Assembly (NCBI GenBank): GCA_001798265.1
Contig: MGRR01000127.1
Location: 1,453-25,384, forward strand
Length of the DNA: 23,932 nucleotides
Origin: Deltaproteobacteria bacterium RIFCSPHIGHO2_12_FULL_43_9
Lineage (GTDB): Bacteria > Bdellovibrionota > O2-12-FULL-43-9
Direction of reading: 5' to 3'
Within the stretch, counting starts at the first letter, position 1; each line of letters starts with the position of its first letter. The notes below the pieces were generated by a model. It ran no database searches and had not been told where the DNA came from. It saw only the letters and a program-made list of their open reading frames with translations. The position numbers and the translations under genes were made by a program. Shown one piece after another: positions 14,951 through 22,870 of this stretch.

Positions 14951-16297
14951 GTGAAGCTCCTCACCCAATGGAGTCAGTGGTTACCTAATATAATCTTCAT
15001 TGAAATAGCCGTTATTGTCATTGCCGGTACCCTTCTTTTATCGCTATTGACGTGGAAGTGGGTAAGGCGGTGGTGGAAAAGAGCGCCTACGCCAGACGAG
15101 TTTCACCTCTACCACGATTTACCATCGGCCGAGGCCTTCCTCGATGACTGGACAATGACAAAGCCGGCAAAAATGGAATCAGCCACGCAAAATATTCCAC
15201 CTGCAAATAACGACACCTGGATAGTTTCAAGGCCCACTCCTCATTGCGAGCCCCCACGTCATCCTGAGCATTCACGTCATCCTGAGCATCCACGTCATCC
15301 TGAGCATTCACGTCATCCTGAGCATTCACGTCATCCTGAGCATTCACGTCATCCTGAGCGGAGCGAAGGATCTGTTCGTCATTGCGAGGAGGGGCGAAGG
15401 GGATCCTTCACTGCGTTCAGGACAGGCTCCGCAATCTCCTCCGAAATGATGCCCCAAGGTGTGAAGGTCCAAAGACCCAATGAAGCATTTCCTGGCGAAG
15501 AGATTGATACTGTTTTAAAGACGATAATTCATGTCAAGAAGGATCTCAGGGAGAAAAACGAGGAGATTGATCATCTTTCAAAGAGACTCGGTAAGCAGCA
15601 AACGGTGAATAAATTCGCGATAAAAGAGAAGCTTCTGGCCATAAGAAAGTCGGAGCTGCATAAAAGGGCCCTTGAACAGGAGGTCAGAAATCTGGAGTTG
15701 GAGAGGGAGAAGGTCTATTCAGAGATGAAGGAGCAGGAGGCGAAAAACCTCCTAGAGGCAAAAGAGAAGATAGAGCTTGCGGGTAGGCTCGCCGCAAAAG
15801 AGAGGGTGATGGCGGAGCGGGAGAGCGAGCTAGAGCTGAAGGCCCTTGAGAGTGAGATGCGAAATCTCGAGGAGGAGAGGGACAAGGCCTACGAGAGGGC
15901 CAAGGAGAAAGAGTTAGAGGCTTTTATAGCAGCGAAGAATAAGACACAAAATATCAAAAGGGGTGATTTAAAAATCGGTTATAGGATTAATTTCTCCAGA
16001 TTAACATCGGCGTTTTCAAAATTCAGGCTTATTTTTAACCTTGATAATTTCAAAAGGGCTCCAAGACGGGAAAGGGTCGAGAAGAAATTCGAGGTAGCTT
16101 TTCCCACGGTAAATCGTCATTGCGAGGAGGGGCGAAGCCCCGACGAAGCAATCCCTCCCGTTGAGATTCCTTCGCCTTCGGCCCGGAATGACGTAGACGT
16201 CATTGCGAGGAGGCCCGAAGGGCCGACGAAGCAATCTCCTTCGAAGGATGGCAGAAAAACCATTTCAGTGACAATTCCACCGGAATTAATGAGTTAG
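14951..16297 (+). CDS. Membrane-anchored coiled-coil protein with translated palindromic repeats
   Basis: A 448-residue protein of unknown function. Residues about 11-37 (WLPNIIFIEIAVIVIAGTLL and on) form one N-terminal membrane anchor, followed by a basic WKWVRRWWKR stop-transfer. Residues about 180-335 are a long Glu/Lys/Leu-rich coiled coil. Two stretches are in-frame translations of the genomic palindromic repeats: residues about 97-165, including six RHPEHS hexapeptides, and residues about 388-430. The tail KTISVTIPPELMS resumes normal composition, so the frame was preserved through both insertions. The start is GTG 14951 with a G-rich site (gggggg) 6 nt upstream. It follows HU by 15 nt. 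No family recognised. Confidence 0.8.
   Translation: MKLLTQWSQWLPNIIFIEIAVIVIAGTLLLSLLTWKWVRRWWKRAPTPDEFHLYHDLPSAEAFLDDWTMTKPAKMESATQNIPPANNDTWIVSRPTPHCEPPRHPEHSRHPEHPRHPEHSRHPEHSRHPEHSRHPERSEGSVRHCEEGRRGSFTAFRTGSAISSEMMPQGVKVQRPNEAFPGEEIDTVLKTIIHVKKDLREKNEEIDHLSKRLGKQQTVNKFAIKEKLLAIRKSELHKRALEQEVRNLELEREKVYSEMKEQEAKNLLEAKEKIELAGRLAAKERVMAERESELELKALESEMRNLEEERDKAYERAKEKELEAFIAAKNKTQNIKRGDLKIGYRINFSRLTSAFSKFRLIFNLDNFKRAPRRERVEKKFEVAFPTVNRHCEEGRSPDEAIPPVEIPSPSARNDVDVIARRPEGPTKQSPSKDGRKTISVTIPPELMS
15241..15445. repeat. Palindromic repeats inside a CDS, with an 18-bp tandem array
   Basis: Begins 'cattgcgagcccccacgtcat'. Six 18-bp units (cgtcatcctgagcattca with small variants) run from 15257 to 15364. 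Then come 'gagcggagcgaaggatct', 'cgtcattgcgaggagg' and 'ggatccttcactgcgttcag'. Unit length is a multiple of three, so copy-number change would not break the host frame. Confidence 0.92.
16113..16240. repeat. Palindromic repeats inside the CDS 3' part
   Basis: 'cgtcattgcgaggaggggcgaag', 'gacgaagcaatccctcccg' and a second 'cgtcattgcgaggaggcccgaag' unit, translated as HCEEGRSPDEAIP and IARRPEGPTKQSPS in the coiled-coil protein. Confidence 0.9.
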
Positions 16298-16382
16298 ATT
16301 CCGGTAAACAATCATCCCCGGATTAAAAAGATATAGTAATATTAATGGGTTGCATGTGCGTGCGTGTGACGCGAATTGGTAC

Positions 16383-16410
16383 TTGACATGGTAGGATAAA
16401 GTAGTACTAT
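16383..16410 (+). promoter_or_regulatory. Promoter of the RHH/PIN operon, leaderless start
   Basis: TTGACA (16383-16388), 16-nt spacer, TACTAT (16405-16410), then 7 nt to the ATG at 16418. There is no Shine-Dalgarno, so transcript and translation starts should nearly coincide. Short tagtacta/gtagtat symmetry over the -10 region may be where the RHH antitoxin binds. Confidence 0.65.
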
Positions 16411-16417
16411 TGGTAGT

Positions 16418-16666
16418 ATGAAATCATCCGGTGCCAAAAAAGCAAGTATTACCTTGCCCAGTGAATTAGAGAAGGCCCTGAAGCGGCTTGCCCAAAAGGA
16501 ACATAGAACCTTGAGTGGCGTTATTCAGGAAGCTACAAGATACTATATGAATGTGCGTAGATTTGAAGCCATTCAAAGTGAGCTGGCTATTAAAGCTTTG
16601 CAAAAGGGAGTGAAATCTGAAGATGATGTTGAAAAATTAATACATGAATTAAGAGCTTCGAAGTAA
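16418..16666 (+). CDS. Ribbon-helix-helix antitoxin
   Basis: An 82-residue RHH (CopG-like) protein. KASITLPSELEKALKRLAQK gives the strand and first helix, and RTLSGVIQEATRYYM the second helix. The C-terminal half is charged and likely wraps the toxin. It has a near-consensus promoter and an apparently leaderless ATG. The PIN toxin starts 2 nt after its stop. Expected to bind the promoter as a dimer and autorepress. Confidence 0.9.
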   Translation: MKSSGAKKASITLPSELEKALKRLAQKEHRTLSGVIQEATRYYMNVRRFEAIQSELAIKALQKGVKSEDDVEKLIHELRASK

Positions 16667-16668
16667 CA

Positions 16669-17079
16669 ATGATAGTGGTTTGTGATACAAATGTTTTGAT
16701 CTCTTCTTTTATTTTTCCTGGCGGAAAGCAAGATAAAATTTTTAGAAAAATTATTTCTGGGCGCTTTAAACATGCCATTTCTCCAGATATTATAACAGAG
16801 ATTAAAAGGGTTTTGACTGAGAAATTCGATATTGAAAAAAATACATTAGAGCAATTTCTTGAGTTGCTGCTTAGCGTAAGTAACTTAGTATATCCTTCAG
16901 AGCGAATAGATATTATTAAGGCTGATCCTACTGACAATAGAATTCTTGAATGTGCGATTACAGCTGACGCTGATTATATTATAACCGGTGATAAAAAACA
17001 CATTATTCCATTAAAAAAATATAATGGTATAAAAATAGTATCTCCAGCGGATTTTGCTAATATTTTTCAACTACTTTGA
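16669..17079 (+). CDS. PIN-domain toxin (COG1569-type)
   Basis: A 136-residue PIN nuclease of the COG1569 subfamily, distinct from the VapC-like one at 7107. Acidic residues are Asp6 (VVCDTNVLISSF), Glu44 (IITEIKRVL), Asp89 (ADPTDNRILECA) and Asp102/Asp108 (ADADYIITGDKKH). The ECA..ADYI.TGDK segment is the subfamily signature. It sits 2 nt after the RHH antitoxin gene in one operon. All expected catalytic residues are present. The RNA target is unknown. Confidence 0.92.
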   Translation: MIVVCDTNVLISSFIFPGGKQDKIFRKIISGRFKHAISPDIITEIKRVLTEKFDIEKNTLEQFLELLLSVSNLVYPSERIDIIKADPTDNRILECAITADADYIITGDKKHIIPLKKYNGIKIVSPADFANIFQLL

Positions 17080-17101
17080 TTTTGGGCTGATTAAGTGTAG
17101 T

Positions 17102-17130
17102 GACTACAGTGTAGTCGGATTTTATGTTTT
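17102..17130 (+). terminator. Possible terminator after the RHH/PIN operon
   Basis: GACTAC-agt-GTAGTC stem-loop (17102-17116) followed by a T-rich stretch (ttttatgtttttt). The stem is only 6 bp, so strength is uncertain. Confidence 0.4.
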
Positions 17131-17160
17131 TTATCAAGAACGAAAAGAAAAAATGACGGC

Positions 17161-17222
17161 GCTCGCCAATGACAAAGAGATCCTTCGCTCCGCTCAGGAT
17201 GACGTGGTGGCTCGCAATGACG
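17161..17222. repeat. Palindromic repeats
   Basis: 'gatccttcgctccgctcaggatgac' and 'gctcgcaatgacg' modules directly at the 3' end of the lipoprotein gene. Confidence 0.88.
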
Positions 17223-17223
17223 A

Positions 17224-17754
17224 TTAATCAGTTGTTGAAGGCAGGCCTTCGAGTTCAGGGACCCTGATGGGGAGAGGGCGCATACCCTTTGATTGTAGTC
17301 TCCTGTTCATCTCAATTTGTCTCTTTATTCTGTATTGGAGGGTTGCTTCGGTTACGCCATTGGAAGCCACATCCATATAGGTGTTTGGAAGGAAGCCGGA
17401 GAGCTGGTCGTATTTTGTAATGCTGATTCTTGTCTTGGGGGCATCGAACTTTTCAACAACATGAATTCTCAGTCTAAATCTCCCTTCCTCTGGAACGGTG
17501 TCTCCGCCAAATGTGTCTGTATAGAGATCGGAGTGATAGTTAATCCAGTCGGTTTCGATAAGACCGCTGTTTTTGTCGACGGCTTTTAGTGGAAACTTTT
17601 TTACTGTTGCGATTGTTGCAAACCATGTCTCTCTGAAATCCGCGTCTGTGAGCATCACAGATGGTTTTAGGATTGGTCCTTCGGGTTTCCGGGATGGGGT
17701 TCCGCAGCCGGTGATGAAAATAATTCCAATAAAGAGAAAGATAATCTTCTTCAT
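17224..17754 (-). CDS. Lipoprotein, possibly BamC-like
   Basis: A 176-residue lipoprotein with a hydrophobic signal and lipobox ITGC (Cys17). The mature part begins with a Pro-rich linker. DADFRETWFATIATVKKFPL, then VDKNSGLIETDW, resemble the helix-grip start of BamC/NlpB-like domains, but this is by eye only. RFRLRIHVVEKFDAP and TRISITKYDQ follow as strands. It is the last gene of the topoisomerase VI operon; its ATG overlaps the subunit A stop by 4 nt, so they are translationally coupled. Why a lipoprotein is coupled to a topoisomerase is not obvious. Confidence 0.8.
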   Translation of the reverse strand: MKKIIFLFIGIIFITGCGTPSRKPEGPILKPSVMLTDADFRETWFATIATVKKFPLKAVDKNSGLIETDWINYHSDLYTDTFGGDTVPEEGRFRLRIHVVEKFDAPKTRISITKYDQLSGFLPNTYMDVASNGVTEATLQYRIKRQIEMNRRLQSKGMRPLPIRVPELEGLPSTTD

Positions 17755-18848
17755 GGGAGAAAGTCTCCAGGTTTTTTGATTTTGTCCGGAAGATATTTGT
17801 CGATGACGTAGTTTAAACCATGCTTTGCAAGTGCCTGTTGCTCAGCGCGGACCCCCATTTTAAGGAGCTCATCGAATGCGTTGATCCATTGCTTGTGATG
17901 TTTAAAGAAAGGGTCGTTTTTTACTGCGTCACGCGCTCTTTTTATGTCTACATCCTTCAGTGGATGGGTAGGGAGTTTGTATTTTTTTATATCTTCCGGT
18001 GTGATGCCAAGGAATGTTGCGTCCGGAACACAGAAGAACTGGTTTATATGGGCGGCGTTTCCGGAGCCGACTTTTAATGTACGGTATATGTTTCCTATCC
18101 CGTATGGATCGCAGTCGACGAATGCATAGACGGGGATCTTCTTCTCTTCTGAGAGCCTGCGGATGAATCTTCTGCAGGCCCTTGTTGGAACACCCCCCAT
18201 CGAGACAAGGATGCAGTTCGCTTTTTTCCAGTAATTGTGTTGAACGAGGCGCTGGAACATACCTGCGGTTTCGATGACCAGAATAAATTTTGCGTCGGTT
18301 TCGAAATTGAGATGCTCAACGGATATGGGGATCGAATATGCTCCCGATCCGAATTTGGTGCAGTCGATCTTCAGCGTTTTTCCGGTGTCGTTATCCTTGT
18401 CGACGACGATCAGGGATCCGGCAACCTCGCCCCCTTTTTCTTCGGGGATAAACCCAAGCTGTTCCCGGTTTACCATGTAGAGCGCCTCAATATCATCCAT
18501 GACCGTATCGGATTCCGGCTGTTCATCGAAGCGCGCTTCGTCCCAGTTTTTTGAGATATAGTACATCTCTCTCTTACTTGCGAAATCATCGGTTTCTATA
18601 AGGGTTTTGGAGACAGACATCATGCGAAGTGTCTGGGCGAATGATTTTACAGTGTTGTAGGTAAGTGTGCGTGATTTGAATTTATTTCCGAGCTCGAAGT
18701 AGCCGATATTGGGTCTGTATTTGACGTTTTGTAGAGAGCGGACAGGAAATTTCATCTCAGGTTTGACCCTTTTGTCTATCTTCGCCTTCATTGACTGGGC
18801 AGTTTCTTTAATGGCCTTCAGTGGACTTGTAAGTAATTTACTAACCAT
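17751..18848 (-). CDS. top6A: DNA topoisomerase VI subunit A (Spo11-like)
   Basis: A 365-residue type IIB topoisomerase cleavage subunit. The catalytic tyrosine is one of the pair at 96-97 in KREMYYISKNW, within the winged-helix part. The TOPRIM domain gives Glu193 (LVIETAGMFQRL) and the Asp pair 245/247 in FVDCDPYGIGNIYRTLKVGS, which hold Mg2+. With subunit B it would form the A2B2 enzyme that passes one duplex through a transient double-strand break. Topoisomerase VI is standard in archaea and plants but patchy in bacteria. The start overlaps the end of subunit B by 8 nt. All key residues are intact. Confidence 0.95.
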   Translation of the reverse strand: MVSKLLTSPLKAIKETAQSMKAKIDKRVKPEMKFPVRSLQNVKYRPNIGYFELGNKFKSRTLTYNTVKSFAQTLRMMSVSKTLIETDDFASKREMYYISKNWDEARFDEQPESDTVMDDIEALYMVNREQLGFIPEEKGGEVAGSLIVVDKDNDTGKTLKIDCTKFGSGAYSIPISVEHLNFETDAKFILVIETAGMFQRLVQHNYWKKANCILVSMGGVPTRACRRFIRRLSEEKKIPVYAFVDCDPYGIGNIYRTLKVGSGNAAHINQFFCVPDATFLGITPEDIKKYKLPTHPLKDVDIKRARDAVKNDPFFKHHKQWINAFDELLKMGVRAEQQALAKHGLNYVIDKYLPDKIKKPGDFLP

Positions 18849-20613
18849 GAATCTTTCCTTTTTCCAGCATTGTACGAAGATTTGTGACGATCTTTTGCTC
18901 CTCTTTTTCCGAAAAATTGAGCATCTCCCTTAGCGCTTCACCAATATGAGGTATGTATGTCTCGATATATCCCTTTTTCCTGCCCTCCTCCTGAGCCCTT
19001 CGTCTATGACTTAGGTATGTCGAGAGCTTTCGTCCGCACTCCTGAAGTGCAAGGCGGATCTCCTTTTTAATCTCCGGATAATCCGCGATTGCCTCTTTAC
19101 TCTCTGATGTAAATGGAACCCAGACGGATGCTATATGCACGAAGATCGTAAGTGCTCCTATAGGAACAGAATCCCTCGGCTGTGTAAGGCCGTAATTTTT
19201 CCAGTCGGTAGTAACAACGCTTCTGGTAATAGAGCAAGCCCCAGGCTGATAGAGGAGGGGGACCCTGTTGGCAAACCGGAGAAGTGTGGTCGGCTCTTCC
19301 ATTGACTGTTCCCCACCCCACGCGAGTCCAACCTCAATTATGAATGGGTTTCCACGATAGACCGAGGGTGGTCTGGATATTGCGGAATAGAAGTCCGCCT
19401 TCACCTCCCGCTCCAGACCTTTCAGGATTGAAGCCTCTCCGATTGGAGCCAGACAATCCGTAGCGGGGTTCATAATTTTTACCTGCTCAATTGCTCTATA
19501 GATACCCTCGGCGTTGCCTGCGGCAATATCAGCAGGTCTCTGGGAATGGGATACACCGGCTAATTTTAAAATTGCCCCGGCAATTTTAGGTGAGATGCGT
19601 GAAAAATCATTCTGCAGAAACGTTTTAACGTTTCTTGCGGTTGTTCCATGGAGCATTCTTAAAAAGATCCCTAATTCAACACCGTATGGATGTGGTTTTA
19701 TCTCCTTTGGCTCCGGTGGCAGATGGGCGGTTTCTCTTGTATATACCAATTTTTCTCCATCGGGAGCGCAATATGTCATGGCGCAGTGTGGATTTGCGAT
19801 CATGGTCTGGCGGATGTATTCGTCTACCGACTGGCGCCCCTTCTGATATTTTCCTTCAATCTCAAATTCTACCTCAGTTCCATGTGCTAGCTTCCACTCC
19901 ATCTGCTCATTTTTGAGTACAACCGGCTGGTTCCTCTTCATGTCGAGCCGGAGTTCAAAAAAACAGGCATCTTTTTTCGATGATGTTTTTGAGATTATTT
20001 TTACAGGTTTGCCGGTCGTAATCTGGCCATACATGGCAGCCGCGGATATTCCGATTCCCTGCTGCCCGCGTGACATCTTGAGGGAATGAAACTTCGATCC
20101 ATAAAGGAGTGAGCCGAATATCTGTGGTATCTGATTTTTTACAATTCCGGGGCCGTTATCTGTTACAGTAATTAAAAATCTATCCTTCTGGTCCTTAACC
20201 GGTTCTATTTTTACGGCTATCTCCGGCAATATCCTTGCCTCTTCACAGGCATCCAGCGAGTTATCAACCGCCTCTTTTACCGCAGTGAGTAGTGCTTTTC
20301 TCGGATTGTCAAATCCCAGAAGGTGTCTGTTCTTGGTGAAGAATTCAGAAACGGATATCGCCTGCTGCTTTTTGGCAAGCTTTTCCGCAATGCCTACGGT
20401 TTCGCGTGCAATGGCGTTTTTGTCATTGCGAGGAGCCGAAGGCGACGAAGCAATCTCTTCGGATGGCTTGCTTCGCTTCGCTCGCAATGACGGGGGCTTC
20501 GTTCGCAATGACATTTTTGGTTTCAATTTACCTGGGAGTGCTAACGATAGTTGTAAACTCTCTTTTTTATCACTTTTTTGCGGGTTTTTCTTTTTTTTTC
20601 CTCTAGTTGCCAT
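18841..20613 (-). CDS. top6B: DNA topoisomerase VI subunit B (GHKL ATPase)
   Basis: A 590-residue ATPase subunit. GHKL motifs (numbered from the ATG at 20613): N-box KEAVDNSLDA with Glu114 and Asn118, DNGPGI at 152-157, and RGQQGIGISAA from about 182. An H2TH-like region and the transducer domain follow, ending in a helical tail. The N-terminus (MATRGKKKKNPQKSDKK) is basic. Residues about 34-64 (SLRAKRSKPSEE, SSPSAPRND) are an in-frame translation of the genomic palindromic repeat; the conserved core starts after it near ISVSEFF. The start is ATG 20613, 11 nt inside the upstream gene; TTG 20628 is an alternative. Coupled to subunit A. Confidence 0.95.
   Translation of the reverse strand: MATRGKKKKNPQKSDKKESLQLSLALPGKLKPKMSLRTKPPSLRAKRSKPSEEIASSPSAPRNDKNAIARETVGIAEKLAKKQQAISVSEFFTKNRHLLGFDNPRKALLTAVKEAVDNSLDACEEARILPEIAVKIEPVKDQKDRFLITVTDNGPGIVKNQIPQIFGSLLYGSKFHSLKMSRGQQGIGISAAAMYGQITTGKPVKIISKTSSKKDACFFELRLDMKRNQPVVLKNEQMEWKLAHGTEVEFEIEGKYQKGRQSVDEYIRQTMIANPHCAMTYCAPDGEKLVYTRETAHLPPEPKEIKPHPYGVELGIFLRMLHGTTARNVKTFLQNDFSRISPKIAGAILKLAGVSHSQRPADIAAGNAEGIYRAIEQVKIMNPATDCLAPIGEASILKGLEREVKADFYSAISRPPSVYRGNPFIIEVGLAWGGEQSMEEPTTLLRFANRVPLLYQPGACSITRSVVTTDWKNYGLTQPRDSVPIGALTIFVHIASVWVPFTSESKEAIADYPEIKKEIRLALQECGRKLSTYLSHRRRAQEEGRKKGYIETYIPHIGEALREMLNFSEKEEQKIVTNLRTMLEKGKIHG
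20418..20513. repeat. Palindromic repeats inside top6B
   Basis: 'gtcattgcgaggagccgaaggcgacgaagcaatct' type unit, then 'cttgcttcgcttcgctcgcaatgac' and 'cttcgttcgcaatgac', all within the N-terminal coding region of subunit B. Confidence 0.92.
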
Positions 20614-22156
20614 TCCCTCCAACCTCAATTCTGTTCCATGAAAAATGAGTTAGCCTACGCGCGATCGTGCGCGACGAGAGGAGATTATAATCGAACATTG
20701 TTTGATTCTGATCAAGAGTAAAAACGCCGGCGGTCCAATAAAGTTTGTCATTCTCTGGCGTTAATGATGGATCTGGAATGATTGTTATCGGCAGCTGAGG
20801 CAGTGTGATTGTTTTTTGGGCTGCCGGAGAGACAACCGACCAGATAGTTTCGTGGATTTCACCCTCTTTTTTATGTCTGATGATCCGGCGCAGAGAGGTA
20901 AAACTAAGATCAGGTGTTGGGGAGATCCCTTGATTGTTTACGTCGGAGAGGGTTAAACCTGCTTCACTGAGAGTCAGATCTAGCGGCAAAAAGAATGAGT
21001 CAAAGAGAACCAGTTCATTCGTTTTTCTGGAAATAATACCTATTATTTTTGAGTCATTATCCTTGTCATCCTTGTTTTCAGGAAGATCAACAGCGGCCGC
21101 GACCACAATATCACTTGAATCCTTGAGTAATCCATCCTTTGTAACGCTGCTTAAATTCTTTTTTCTGAACCCCTCTCTTCTCTGTATAACTCGAATACCT
21201 GAAGGAATAAATTGCTCGCTTTTATTATCCAGATCCGCCAGTGAGATTAAAATCATGCTTCGTCCAACAGGTCTGTTCTTGACCTCAATCTCAATCTGAT
21301 TGGATTTGATACTATTTGAGAGATCAATATTGAGTTCCTTATTCTTGTTGACCTCCTGATCAAGTTTTAATCCTATTTTTCTTACAACCAGCTGATCCAG
21401 AACGCGTTCAAAGGATCCGCCGCCAATTATCAGATCCATAGTTGAGGTAAACGGGATGTCTCCGCTCAGGGCAAGAAAATCCTGGTCTCTATCCTTTTTG
21501 ATTCTTAACGAATAGTTTGGTTTGTAGAGTGAGACCGGTACCCATATATAGGACTCAACCTGTTCCGGGATGATAATATTGCATGGAACATCTCTTTCTC
21601 CGTACAGATCCATTTTGCAATCTGGACCAAGCAGTGTGCTCAGGTTAAAATTTACAACCTCGTCAAAGAAGAGAAGAGGGGTGACGAATGCGGCTGAAAA
21701 GATATCATCCCCATTGACCATCTGTTGCCAACCGGTGAGCTCACCATAAATCTCCACATACGCATTCCTGCCGGCCAGAGGGGTTAGTTTAATCTCTACC
21801 TCATCCACATCCATGTCATAAATTGTGTAAGCGTTAAATCCCTCTTTATACGCGGTTACGGTATAGGGAGGTTTTAAGAGATCGTCGGTAAAAATAACAA
21901 CCCCATCCTGATCTGTGTAATCAACGTTATGTTCAAATGGGGTGCCAGGGGCATTTCCAACCATTACCAGCGAATCTTCCAGTGGGTTTCCATCCTGATC
22001 ATGGATCGTAATCTGCAGCCTGTTTGATAAAAAAATCGATTTGATTGCCCTGATTAATGCATATGTCCTGTTACCTTCATGATCAGGAAGGTTGGATGCA
22101 GATACATTGGATGAAATGAGGACAAAACCCACCACAAAGGGAAGAAGACGTTGCAT
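20603..22156 (-). CDS. Large exported protein with carboxypeptidase-regulatory-like domain
   Basis: A 517-residue protein with a signal peptide (MQRLLPFVVGFVLISSNVSA, cleavage likely at about residue 20). Residues about 47-125 (RLQITIHDQDGNPLEDSLVM, YTDQDGVVIFTDDL, YTVTAYKEGF) form a CarboxypepD_reg/Cna-B-like beta-sandwich. The rest looks beta-rich, with Asp/Asn/Lys-rich loops and no recognised domain. AAGGGG precedes the ATG. It is the first gene of the operon, and its 3' end overlaps top6B by 11 nt. A surface or periplasmic role is likely. The link to topoisomerase VI is positional only. Confidence 0.82.
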   Translation of the reverse strand: MQRLLPFVVGFVLISSNVSASNLPDHEGNRTYALIRAIKSIFLSNRLQITIHDQDGNPLEDSLVMVGNAPGTPFEHNVDYTDQDGVVIFTDDLLKPPYTVTAYKEGFNAYTIYDMDVDEVEIKLTPLAGRNAYVEIYGELTGWQQMVNGDDIFSAAFVTPLLFFDEVVNFNLSTLLGPDCKMDLYGERDVPCNIIIPEQVESYIWVPVSLYKPNYSLRIKKDRDQDFLALSGDIPFTSTMDLIIGGGSFERVLDQLVVRKIGLKLDQEVNKNKELNIDLSNSIKSNQIEIEVKNRPVGRSMILISLADLDNKSEQFIPSGIRVIQRREGFRKKNLSSVTKDGLLKDSSDIVVAAAVDLPENKDDKDNDSKIIGIISRKTNELVLFDSFFLPLDLTLSEAGLTLSDVNNQGISPTPDLSFTSLRRIIRHKKEGEIHETIWSVVSPAAQKTITLPQLPITIIPDPSLTPENDKLYWTAGVFTLDQNQTMFDYNLLSSRTIARRLTHFSWNRIEVGGNGN

Positions 22157-22266
22157 AACTACCCCTTAGGTTGTTTAGCGCCAAAATTCTCTCTTTTTAA
22201 GTTTCAGGCGAAATCACAAATTGGTCAATAGTTATAAAGAAGTCAAAGGGTTGTGACTTATTTCTC

Positions 22267-22295
22267 TTGACCAGATTGCAGGCTTAACGTAAGAC
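22267..22295 (+). promoter_or_regulatory. Candidate tRNA promoter
   Basis: TTGACC (22267-22272), 17 nt, TAAGAC (22290-22295), ending 25 nt before the tRNA. The -35 is good, the -10 weak. Confidence 0.4.
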
Positions 22296-22320
22296 AATTG
22301 AACATAGTGTCATTTTTTGT

Positions 22321-22397
22321 GGCGGCGTAGCTCAGTTGGTTAGAGCGAGCGACTCATATTCGCTAGGTCCGGGGTTCAAATCCCTGCGCCGCTACCA
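22321..22397 (+). tRNA. tRNA-Met (CAT), elongator type
   Basis: A full cloverleaf of 77 nt with encoded CCA. The acceptor stem GGCGGCG/CGCCGCT has a G1-U72 wobble. D-arm GCTC...GAGC; anticodon stem AGCGA/TCGCT with loop CTCATAT (anticodon CAT); variable loop AGGTC; T-arm CGGGG-TTCAAAT-CCCTG. G1 paired with 72 and the lack of three G-C pairs in the anticodon stem argue against initiator tRNA. A tRNA-Ile with modified CAT is possible. Its last 25 nt are repeated at 23715-23739. Confidence 0.93.
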
Positions 22398-22420
22398 AAT
22401 TTTCCCAAACACGTCATCCC
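22373..22420. repeat. 48-bp direct repeat, left copy (att-like, tRNA 3' end)
   Basis: The last 25 nt of the tRNA plus 23 nt downstream, exactly repeated at 23715-23762 (offset 1342 bp). Weaker similarity continues about 90 nt further, including 'ctgcctcgaacc'. This is the arrangement left by integration at a tRNA 3' end. Confidence 0.88.
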
Positions 22421-22870
22421 AAGCTTGCGAAGCAAGCGTATGGGATCTCCCCGTTAAATTGCAATCAATTGCAATCAACCTCACTGCAATCATTTCTGCC
22501 TCGAACCCGCGTCATGCCCAGCCCGAAGGGCGTGGGCAACTCCCCACTTTCTCATACTCACTCCACTCTTTTGCAACCTCTTCTGCTAAAGCGTTTTGAT
22601 ATGCTTTTGCATAAACCTCAGTGGAGCTAGTCGTAAAATAAATGGTTCTACTGCTACGTTTATTGCTGATTTTCCCAGCGAAAATGTAATCCTTATTTAA
22701 AGTTCGCCTTTAATCAAATAGATTCTAATTCAATTAGGTCAAAAAATTAGTTATGCTTTAGCGGGTCTTTTAGGCTGTTGCATAACTATCTGAAAACACA
22801 GTGTATTTCTATTCTTATTTTAACAATAAAACCCATTGAAGTTTTGTGGGTTTTGTTAATGAAATGGTCT
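22416..22870. other. Non-coding left part of the tRNA-bounded unit
   Basis: Hairpin at 22416-22446 (GCTTGC-gaa-GCAAGC core inside ATCCC/GGGAT). Then gcaatcaattgcaatcaa (22461-22478), repeated at 23590-23607. Then hairpin GCCC-a-GCCC-gaa-GGGC-gt-GGGC region (22516-22537). No gene seen between 22540 and 22820. Confidence 0.6.
22821..22858 (-). terminator. Terminator of cassette copy 2
   Basis: AAAACCCA (22828-22835) pairs with TGGGTTTT (22847-22854), extended by taaca/tgtta outside a 2-nt bulge. A/T-rich flanks give a T-rich tail on the minus strand. It lies 13 nt beyond the stop of the second cassette gene. Confidence 0.7.

Noticed and set aside
15257..15364. Possible CRISPR-like tandem array
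   Set aside because: 18-bp units are directly adjacent without spacers, lie inside a coding frame and derive from the palindromic repeats. No cas genes.
18237..18554. 105-codon plus-strand ORF
   Set aside because: Antisense to topoisomerase VI subunit A.
22336..22599. 87-codon ORF starting inside the tRNA
   Set aside because: It reads through the tRNA and the following hairpins. Composition is repeat-derived.
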